In this document: piece after piece, positions 54,901 to 64,000 of the stretch
Position numbering within the stretch: position 1 is the stretch's first letter
Layout: each line of letters begins with the position of its first letter
Origin: Odontesthes bonariensis
Taxonomy: Eukaryota; Chordata; Actinopteri; Atheriniformes; Atherinopsidae
Direction of reading: 5' to 3'
Assembly (NCBI RefSeq): GCF_027942865.1
Contig: NC_134510.1
Span: forward strand, 24,979,209-25,043,208
DNA: 64,000 bases
Notes under the pieces: generated by a model
Database searches by the model: none
The model's input: the letters and a program-made list of their open reading frames with translations, nothing else
What the model was told of the DNA's origin: nothing
Position numbers and translations under genes: made by a program

Positions 54901-57750
54901 GTTGTACATGACAAGGTCTACCATATGAACAGCAAAATGGACACGTGAGCATCAGAACTGGACAATGGAGAAATAGAAGAAGGTGGCCTGGTCTGACTAA
55001 TTGCCCAAGATCTGATGTAAATACCCCAGATCTCCATGAATGAACAGGGTAGGAATTCAGCAGCAGCAGTTAATTGATAAAGTGACGGAACACGCGGGGA
55101 TCTTTCACCGATTGACAGTAGACATTGTAAAGCTCTTCCCCAGCAACATTGGTTCTATCTCTAGTGTGCCAAACATGGCTCAAACGTCCCAAGCCATACC
55201 GTACCATATGAGCTTGTTCACACAAGCTTTTGTTGTTTGTTGTTGTTATGAGTATATATGTGACTCAGTGGCTTCTCTGAATGAACAATTGTTCTCTGTG
55301 TGAATGATTGGAACAAGTTTATCTCAGCAGTTTCGTCAGCCAATTAGGACACAGCTGAACTGACCCCTCTCATGTTTCGCCATTGACAACTGCAAGTCCT
55401 CATTAGAGTGTTCCACCTACTGACCCTTTTATTTCAGCCCGTTTTCACTCCGACAGCGTCACATTTTCAACGGCATATGAACAACAACGCACTCAGCTAA
55501 CGACTTGAAAATGTGTTCAAAACGTTCAAATGATCAGTTTGACATTCAAGCTATTGTTTGTTAGCCTGTTCCCTTGTTTATTTAGCCATCGTCCTTAAAC
55601 TAAGTTGCTGTGGCCTTCAAATCCAACTCAAAGGTTAAAGATTTCCAACGTACTTGATGGAAATTTTGAAACGCAGAGCTTCGCACGCCTATCAGAGATT
55701 ACGGGGATTCCCACGGGAATAAATGGGCTGCCGGTTGACTTGCATACCAGCCAGCACTTCTTTGGAAATCAAGCATTAAACCCAACGATGATCCTTTTCC
55801 AAATCTAACCAATCAATTTTAGTGCTTAAACCCTAAACAGGAAATTGTGCTGCCAAAACTCAAGCATGTAGTTTTGATGCGTAAATGTGTGAGACTAAAT
55901 GTAAGCACAGAGGGGAAATCATAACTGTTAAAACTTTCATGATTCCATGACCCTTGACTCTCTGTTACCCCTCCTCCAACATCTTTATGAATGTTTTGTT
56001 TGATGATAAATAAGCACTTCAGCATGATGTCACACTGTCTAAGGCAACTGCATTAGGGCACCAAAGGACACATTGTCTGCTTCTCAGAGATGCCCAGGGG
56101 TCCTGACAAAACCCCAGTATCTGATGCCCTGAGATGATAACAGGTTACTTATCTCCGACTTTGACCCTGTTGGAAACCTCAGTTTCCTTTGTGTCTGTGC
56201 TCCTGTAACAACAATCTTACCACTTCAGGTGTAATGAGGACCTGTGAATGCATTTTCTTAGTTAAACTTCAAGTTTAACTACAGTTAAAATACTGAAAGA
56301 GTATCCCCCTCGGGTCTCTCAGTCGCATCCATATCAGACTGTAAAGATGTCTCATCCCGCTCTCTGTGGTTCGTCCAGACGCCCTGCTTTGATCCGCACC
56401 CTGGCACAGGATTGGTGGAATCCAGCAAATATTGACTCCATCCGAGCCAAACAAATCACTCCCCCCTTCCTGCGCTCCTTCTCTTTTGCTCTGCTTTACA
56501 CTTGCTCTGTTCCCCTCTAATCTGCCATTACCTCTTTCTCTCACATTCCCTTTCATCCCCTTTCTGCAGCTGCCTTTCTTTTCACCCCTTTTGTTTCCAT
56601 GTCTGTCACTCTCTCTCTCCCTCTACTCGAGACTTCTCAGGCTGTCAGTGCTTTCAGTCCAGGCCTCTCCTCCTCCTCCTCCTCCTCCTCCTCCTCTCAG
56701 CTGCCCCCACAGAGTTCAATCCACAGCCGTCACTGTCTCAAGCTAGTTTGGATTTCACACACATGAATATTTCACACCTGAGTGCACTGTATGTTCAGAC
56801 ATATGCTGCTGCCTTGAGCCTGGAACATACTTTTTCATCTCTTTGACCCTGAAAACGAGCACAGGCAAAATGTGAAGGCCTTCATGATTGTGCCAACATA
56901 CCTTCATATGATGTTCATATGTGCATCAGCTGGCTACTGTAGAGGGCAGAGAGGCAGAGGTAGGAAGCCAAAAGGGAATTTTTGAAGTGAAACTTAAAAT
57001 AACTTTGTGCTTTGGTCTTTGATCTGCTTTCATGTTTTTTTTTTTATCTGCACGGTATGATACACTGGGGTTTGTTGACGTGCACGCTCACTTTACTGGG
57101 AGCTATCGTTCCACAGTGAGACCAAAGCTGGAGTTACATTTCTGCAAAGATTCTTGTAAATTAATCCGTGGACCTCTGCAGAGAAAACTGGCAAAGACTA
57201 ATACATTGCAAACCTCTGCAAAGTTCCACGTGGACCTGTGCGTTGTTAAATGAGTACGTAGAATGATGGTTGAAAATGTATTTACCCCTTTAGGACTTGT
57301 TATATTTCTGCACAATAGTGACCTAAAAAACTCCAGTGGATCTTTACACCAGTCCTAAAAGCAAATAAAGATAACTTAATTAAATAACTGATATTTATCA
57401 GGTGAGACTGGGCACCCTGTTTTATTTAAAGAATGGAGATTTGTAGTCTGATCTCAACAACATCTTTGTGGAAATGTATCATGGCAAAAACAAAGAAAGA
57501 GTTCTTTCATTAGAAAATAGCTTGTTGATATTCAAGACCATTATTTCAACCATGATGTTCTTTCAGTTGTTTTATTTCGTAAAAACAAACCAACAACAAT
57601 TGAATGAACATCCCCCAAGAGTGGAGGACGGCCATTTTTATGCCAGGAGCTGTAACCTGCCAACATAGATCACTCCAGAAGCAAAGTTTGTATTCATAAT
57701 GGAACCCCAAGGGAACTTCTCACATAATGTTTATGGCTCCACCATCAAGA
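51961..57750. other. Intergenic spacer
   Basis: No gene supported. A (TCC)n microsatellite lies at about 56,667-56,697. Around 54,790-54,930 is a segment resembling a worn fish interspersed repeat (AGGGATCAAACCACCAAC type). The remaining sequence shows nothing I recognise. Confidence 0.45.
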
Positions 57751-57754
57751 AAAC

Positions 57755-58030
57755 ATTCACTCATTCATTTTCCATCCCCATTTTATCCACTTGAGGGTCG
57801 CAGGGAGCTGGAGCCTGGCCCAGCTGCCATCGGGCAGGAAGCCTGGACAGGTCGTCAGTCCATCACAGGGCAACACGGAGACAAACGAGACAGACAGCCA
57901 TGCATGTTTACACTCACTCCTTGGGTCACAATTCACCACATTTTGGACTGTGAAAGAAAACATCTGGGGAAAACCTTTGCTTGCGCAAGGAGAGCATGCA
58001 AATTACACACAGGAAGACCTCAGCTGATTT
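57755..58030. repeat. Dispersed fish repeat (gggtcgcagggagctggagcc type)
   Basis: GGGTCGCAGGGAGCTGGAGC leads into GGACAGGTCGTCAGTCCATC, and later GAGAGCATGCAAATTACACA. These are in the order of a very common teleost interspersed repeat, probably the 3' part of a non-LTR retrotransposon. The family name is not certain from memory. Confidence 0.65.
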
Positions 58031-58137
58031 TTCTTGTGTTTCAAATACATGGGCCAGACCGGTGGGGGGGGGGGGTCAGGCACCAGGTAGTTCCTCAGGG
58101 AACTTTGTGAGGTGACAGTGCTGACCACCTCACAACC

Positions 58138-58311
58138 ATGCAGACCATCAGGGAAACACCGAGCAGCAAAGGGGATGTGAACGGCAAGGCCACAGGCAGA
58201 AAGCCACCGTTCTCCAAAGGGAACGTTGCTCCGGAGACAGCTAAGACCAGCCAGAAAGGTTCTGGAGAAATGACAGACAAGAACAAAACAAAGGGTTGTT
58301 GTTTAAATTAG
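58138..58311 (+). CDS. Candidate 57-residue protein with C-terminal CaaX-like motif, unassigned
   Basis: An ATG in a good context (A at -3) opens 57 codons with exon-like, fairly GC-rich codon use in AT-richer surroundings. The product is Lys/Gly/Thr/Ser-rich, strongly basic, has no hydrophobic segment, and begins MQTIRETPSSKGDVNG. It ends KTKGCCLN and TAG. A terminal Cys-Cys-Leu-Asn after a basic stretch looks like a lipid-modification signal of the CaaX or Rab type. An in-frame TGA lies about 30 bp upstream. A possible acceptor (TTCCTCAG, 58,089-58,096) precedes it. I do not recognise the family. It could equally be a chance frame or a retrocopy piece. Confidence 0.3.
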   Translation: MQTIRETPSSKGDVNGKATGRKPPFSKGNVAPETAKTSQKGSGEMTDKNKTKGCCLN

Positions 58312-58319
58312 AAGACTTC

Positions 58320-61300
58320 TGTAGAAAAAAAATAAATAAAAAATTCTCCATCTGTTTCACATTCATGTGGCTGCATCAAGGAAAGTTTGCCATCACTGGC
58401 AGAAAATCATTTCTGGATCACGCAAGCAAACTCTAAAGGAAAACACAAGTGTGGATATTTGTATTTGTGAACTGAACCGCAAGAGAAAGTGGGTCGTGGA
58501 GTAAGACAACAACTCTAAGCCCACAATCGCACAAATATTCAGCCAAAGAATGTCTAAAAAAATGTAAAAATAATTCTGTTATTTTTAAAGTCCTGACCTT
58601 TACCCAGTGAAGATGTTGTGGAAAGCTGTCATGATGTTTACTGTGCCTAAGACCCATTTTCTGCACCGCCAGTGTGTGTACTGAATTCCACACCAATCGG
58701 TTACTGAAATGTTACAGTTTGGACTATTTGTGATCCAGTCAGCTGATAAACTTTTGAACCCAGGCGAGGACACCTTTCCCTCCCTCTTATGAAAAGATGT
58801 ATTTTTGTTAAAGCACATTCAGCCTTCTTTTCTCTGTCACTTTGAAATGAGCGTTACATGACCAGGAGCAGGAGCCACCTGTCTCCTGCTTTCCACACTT
58901 TGTTGACCTTTTTTCACTCTTTTAAGAGGTCTAACCCTGACTGCTCAGTTGGTCTCAAGAAGCCTCGAGGCCTCATTAACTTTAACAGTAAAAGGACCGC
59001 TGCGTCTGGGCCTGAGGCTGGGGCGTGTGTATGTTCTGGAGGGCAGGGTGTGTGTATACATGCAAGTCGTTTTTCGAGTGATTTATCATTCCCACAGGGC
59101 ACCGCCACTCTGATCTAATGTGCTATTACTCAGATCAACCAGCCGAGAAATAACTAATCTGCTGCTACATATAGACCAACATCTCGGTGTTGGGTTGACT
59201 TGTTGAGACAGACATGTTGCTAATCAGGGTCCTGTGGTTGTTGGTGTGTGTCCACAGGCCAGAACAGAAGTTATTTCTTCACAGATATCCAGAGGGAAAA
59301 ACGGGGGGAGGGGTCAGAAAGAGGGGAAACTAGGAGGAGGGAATACAGCAAAGGGTTCTAAGTGGTCATGGACCGCTGGTGGCCATGGCAATGACCTCTG
59401 GCTAATTGTAGTTACTGATAGACATGGTGCTTAGAAGTCCAGAGATATCCATTACACTAATCACACACAAAACACACACACCAAAAGCTGCTGCATATAT
59501 GTCTAAGCATATTTACCCTCTGGAATCTGCCCTCATCTTTTTGCGACGCCTTTTATATCAACTTCTTTTATTTTGCCAGATCAAATCTTAAGCCCCCTGT
59601 GTGATGTGATTTAGTCCTCACTTGTTGGCTTTGAAGTCCCTAATCTCAGTCGCCATCGCTGTGGCCATATTGTAGGATGCCTGTCCAAGAAAAGCAGCAG
59701 CCTGACCCTGGGGCATCTCAAGCCAAGGGTGTGTTAATATGTTCTAAACCGTAAGTCCCTGTGAACACGCCCTCTTTTCCCATTGCCAGTCTAACAATTC
59801 CACCATTTCACCTCTCCGCTGTAGGGTGGAAAATGTTAGTGAGAGCAAGATCATTTCTCATTGTCTCTGAAAGTGGTGGGATGTGCTTCAGTCTTTTGGA
59901 AAACAGAGGATACAAATTGCTAAAGTCTTGAAGGGTAAAATATGATTTCAGCTGCTCAACCGTTCAGTGCCCCCTTTGCTGTATTTTTATTTTCTAAATT
60001 AATCAAATGTTTTCATCTGTGACACATCTGGACTGCTGGCAGGCCATTTCAGGAACCCCCACTCCTTTACTACAGAGCCCTTGCAGTACATGCAGAATGT
60101 GGTTTGCCATTATGTTGTGGAAATAAGTACGGCTGTCCATGAAAAAGATGTCAACTTAATGGTCCATTTTTTAGAGAGCTCAGAGGAGACAGTGGTGCTT
60201 CTGCATAAGTTTTCCGTGCATGGTAGAGCTTTAACTTGCATTTGGGGTGTCGTCCCAACTGTGTTCTCGAACAATGGTTTTCAGAAGTGTTCCTGAGCCC
60301 CTGTGGTGACGTTAACCACATAACCCTGTCTGTTTTTAATGCAGTGCTGCCTGAGAGACTGCTCAGCGATGCCTGACAGATTGAAGATGACAACAATTCA
60401 ATATCAGTTTTCAGCCTCTTTCTAGATTCTCCTAATCTTTTCACTTTTCAATCATATGACCTACTGCCAAGTAACCTAATTAGTTGTGTGATGTTCCACC
60501 AGGTGTTTTTTTGTTTGTTATTTAGCTTCACACAGTTTATCCAACAAGGTTCTACAGTTTTTCTTCTTCTTGTTCCTTTCTCCTCCATTAATTTCTCATC
60601 TCTTTTGCTGTCTTTTCACATGCTACTTTGAGTCTGATTTCATAAAAAGCTCCTCCTCTCTTGTCTTTACTTTTTACATCATCTGATGTCTCCCCCCTTT
60701 CTTTTTTCATTGTGATGAGGTTGATGTTTTTTATTCATGTGTCATGCAACTATGCCAAGCCCTCCAGGGACTTAAAAGACTCCAAAAAGTAATGTAAACC
60801 AGATGCGAAGTGCAGCAAATACATTTAAAATAAAATGCCCTGGAGTCCAGAGTTACAATATACAGATTGTTCAACCTCTTCAACAACATTCACGAATGAA
60901 TTGCTATAATCGAAAGGAGTAAATAGTATTTTTTTTCCATTTAAACACAACTTTTTACAGACACCACAGTTTTCACCAGAGTATTTCCCATTTTAATCTT
61001 TATAGTGTCATACGAAGAAAACTCAATGTTCCTCAGTGATCTAATCAATCTGTGTGTATCAATAGATAGCAGACAAATAGCAGACCTTATTTGTGCAACT
61101 ACAGATCATTTTAATCAGCTAGATGAATTCAAGTTTTTTGGTACATCCTGTGGACGTATTTTTGTTTTTTTCAAATCGTTTAAATGTTCAAAGTTAAGAT
61201 TGTAACGGCCTAAAACACCCCAAGAGAAGTCCTTCCTGTGCATCGGGCTCCTGAGAAATCAACTAAAGCCTTTAAAGCCCTCAGAAAAACTTTTTTTTGT

Positions 61301-61900
61301 CGTCCCCACCTCTGCGCCACCATTCACCCCCCACTGTCCCCTGTGTGCAGTTTGACCTGCATGCTCCGTTTTGGGAGTCGATGGATTGCAATCTGTATGT
61401 AAACAAGTTGGCATCTGGCCGTTTTCACATCTGCTTTAAACCAAAGCTGAGAAGAGTTCACAGCCCCGCAAACACACACATGTATAGGCTACACACGGAG
61501 AGTTGTAATTCAGCCTCAGAAGTGGCTTGTCTCTTGGGTGCGCTTATCTGAGCTCCAAATTGGTAGAACATGGCTGGTTCCTTTAAATGTGATTAAACAG
61601 TTAAGAGAAAACACAGACATGTTTGTGTCATGTAAAAATATATATTTTCCCGCAAACCGACAGGCTATATTTCATCCATGTACATTAAATAAAACCATCT
61701 TCCACTTTGAGCTTGTGTTTTTAACAATATTATTGTCATAATACGTTGTAGCCTACTCCGACTGCAGTGTTGCTGCTGCAGATGGTTGTTTCTGATCATT
61801 ATGACTGATCAGTGTGACCAAGCACAAAGAGGCATTATTTTGTTGGATTGTGCAACCAGAAAGCGGCTCTGAGAGTTATTATCGCTTGGTCAGGACTCAC
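58320..61900. other. Intergenic spacer
   Basis: No gene, RNA gene or recognisable mobile element supported. It contains a pyrimidine-rich stretch (about 60,555-60,720). Confidence 0.45.
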
Positions 61901-62315
61901 AGTTTGAGTGAGAGTGTCTGAGAGAGGGAGAGTATGGTTTGTGTGTGTGAACGTAAGAGGTAGCGCGAGAGAGAGTTGTGTAATCTGTCCATTTTGTGTC
62001 TCCTGTCTCCCCCCCTCTTTCTCTCTCTGTCTCTCCCGTGGCCCCCTGGCTGCCAGGCGTCACAGCAGTTTGAAATAAGGACCCACAAAAGTTGAGTGAA
62101 CGGGACTGAAAGAGAAAGAGAGAAAAAACGGAACACTTCCCACACCGCAGAAATCACGGGGAGTGACTGTGACAGGAGGAAAGGGACAGAAAGAGTGAGA
62201 GCAGAAGAAGCCCTCGCAGGACTTCATCACATGTCTTTCAGGACCTGAACGGATCACTAAACTGGACTAATAATCAGTATTTGTCCGTCAGAAGTGTGCG
62301 GGAAACTGTTGAAGC
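61900..62315 (+). promoter_or_regulatory. Probable promoter/5' UTR of the right-edge gene
   Basis: Contains purine-rich GAGA tracts and a TTTGAAATAAGG segment (about 62,069) that could serve as a weak TATA-like site. The transition to the coding exon at 62,316 shows no upstream in-frame ATG close by. The transcription start is not determinable. Confidence 0.3.
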
Positions 62316-63798
62316 ATGAGGCTCAGTTCACTACTCAGGTAAAACTTTGACTTATCCAGCTGCTGCTTCGCCACATGTGGGGTTTGCATCCTCCTTTGAG
62401 CGGGCAGGCAGGGTATTCATTGTGACTGTGGTATAGATTTCTAAAAGGCGTTTTGTTTTTCTTGGGAAGTTTTTGGTTTTTACGCACGATGCCTACTTGT
62501 TGCGCGCAGGGCTCTGTGCAGGATATATGATAGGAATTCACCAAGAGGCGTCTGGTTTTAGGTAAGAGTTCCCTCTTACTCCTCGGGGCGGATTTCTTGA
62601 GGTTTTCCTGTGATGTAAACCTGTCCCTCGCCCCTTGCCTGTCCCCGCGGCTCAGAGTTTATTCTAAAATGTGCCACTGTAGCGGCCGCGGAAACGTGGA
62701 GCCGGGTAGGGGGTCGTTACTTCGGCCTGAGCGGCTCTGTTGTGTCAGGCTGTGCGGGACCTTTGTCTGTGTTTTTCGGGGATAATTGTGTACTCTGGTG
62801 TGGGGAAGCTTCCAGAGACCGCGGCGGTGCACCACACTGGGAAGAAGGGACCAATTACTCTGCCTACATGTGGCTTGCGGACTGGTGACTGCGGGGATGG
62901 TTTGGTTCTCGTGGTGAGCGCTGCAATGTCCACCCAAGCGAGTCTCTTGGTATCATGTTCAGGCTAGTTTCTTGGCAAGTTGGAAGATGGTATTCCACTT
63001 GTTTCCACTGCACTTGTCTACATTTTATGGAGGTTTTTTATGATGTTTCTAGACAGACTGTCCCTTTGCTGAAACAAGTGCATTCATTTAACATTTTTCA
63101 CCTTCTTAAAGAACAATACAACTTCAGAAGATCATTTTCTTACTGAGCCAACACCATTCCTAACATCAAGCAGTTCACCAGACTCCAGAAGTTATAAAAA
63201 ACCTATCTGTACAAGTTGATTTAGCATGGTGACTGATTGCGCCTATGAGCAAATGTTGACTGTGTAAAAAACCACGTCCTCAGGGTGTGTACAGTCTCAG
63301 GGAGAGGCATGTGGAGGGAAAACACGCTTGATGTTTACACCCATTTATATGTCAGCGCCCTCTAGGATTTCCCAAATTGATCGATTTAACCATAGAAGTA
63401 AAGGGTTTAAAGGAAGATGTTTTCCACCTGCCGCCTTTAGAGAGAAGGAAATGGGCATAATTGGTTGCTGAAGTACGCTTAGGTCATTAGAACACGTGAT
63501 AGGGTGTTGACTCAACACTTCTGTTTTTTTTTTTTTTTAAATGCTGATTGAAAAAAAGTTTAAGAAAGTTGACAGAGAATAAAGGAGGTCTCTGTGGGTA
63601 TGGACAATATATTGCAGTAGTTTTAGGTTGAGGTCATGGAATAATCATATGGTTTATGACCTTATTCAGCTTGCTGTTATTTTAAATCCTTCATCCCTAC
63701 CACTTCTTTCACCCTCTGTTCTTCGTCCCGCCAGGCTCTGTGTGCTGTGGGGCTTTGTGGTGGTCACGACCTCCATGACCAAAGCTGCTAAGAGGAAG
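62316..63798 (+). CDS. 5' end of a secreted or membrane protein gene (two exons, signal peptide)
   Basis: Exons 62316-62338 and 63735-63798 join in phase 2 (TCAG|GTAAAA; CGCCAG|G) to give MRLSSLLRLCVLWGFVVVTT followed by SMTKAAKRK, ending at a strong GTGAGT donor. The peptide has the n-region (Arg2, Arg8), hydrophobic core and small residues of a signal peptide, followed by a basic stretch. The rest lies beyond the window. In human the next genes after TARS2 in the same direction are ECM1 and ADAMTSL4, both secreted matrix proteins, so one of these is the likely identity. The sequence seen is too short to decide. Confidence 0.5.
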
Positions 63799-64000
63799 GT
63801 GAGTCATCAGATCATCAAGTTAGGTCAACAGACAGCAAAGTCACAATAGCGGGGTGAAGAGGTGGCCGCAGTCAAAGGACAGTTTCAGATTTTCCCAGTG
63901 TGTCCTAAAGCATCACTCACATGCCCAAATGCACACTGAAAGAGAGACTGGTCCTGAAAATGTTCCTCCATGATGTGACGCTTCACCACTCTAATCCAGT

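Noticed and set aside
56432..56846. Leu/Pro/Ser-rich plus-strand frames around a (TCC)n tract
   Set aside because: Open only because the strand is pyrimidine-rich; the repeat explains the composition and there is no domain.

Overview
The window looks like nuclear DNA of a ray-finned (teleost) fish. It has vertebrate-type split genes with GT-AG introns, AATAAA polyadenylation signals, CA/TG microsatellites, and many fish-type DNA transposons (Tc1-like, hAT, TTAA-target elements). Four genes can be supported, all on the + strand. prpf3, rprd2 and tars2 are complete, and their order and orientation match the PRPF3-RPRD2-TARS2 block of human 1q21.2. The fourth is the 5' end of a secreted-protein gene that runs off the right edge.

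Layout. 1-6.6 kb is intergenic and contains old Tc1-like transposons at about 2.6-4.6 kb. 7.2-14.05 kb is prpf3 (16 coding exons, 703 aa), a U4/U6 snRNP splicing factor. Its 2.8-kb intron 13 carries a 1,178-bp element with 326-bp terminal inverted repeats, nested inside an older Tc1 copy and holding a broken reading frame that resembles the P2X7 C-terminal ballast domain. 14.87-30.17 kb is rprd2 (10 coding exons, about 1,209 aa), an RNA polymerase II CTD-interacting protein with a 7.5-kb first intron, a 1.28-kb hAT copy with an intact BED zinc-finger ORF, and a 204-bp hAT MITE. 30.2-34.2 kb is the rprd2 3' UTR and spacer. 34.56-46.13 kb is tars2 (18 coding exons, 693 aa), the mitochondrial threonyl-tRNA synthetase. 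46.3-62 kb is a repeat-bearing spacer with one short unassigned ORF at 58.1 kb. 62.3-63.8 kb holds two exons encoding a signal peptide; synteny suggests ecm1 or adamtsl4, but sequence alone does not settle it.

The three complete genes are housekeeping genes of gene expression: splicing, Pol II CTD regulation and mitochondrial translation. They are independent transcription units in tandem, not an operon. The most striking observation is in tars2. The catalytic and anticodon-binding parts are intact, but all five residues expected in the metal-binding editing centre of the N-terminal domain are replaced. Exon boundaries were placed by reading-frame continuity, splice consensus and remembered family sequence. 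Functional statements beyond that are inference.
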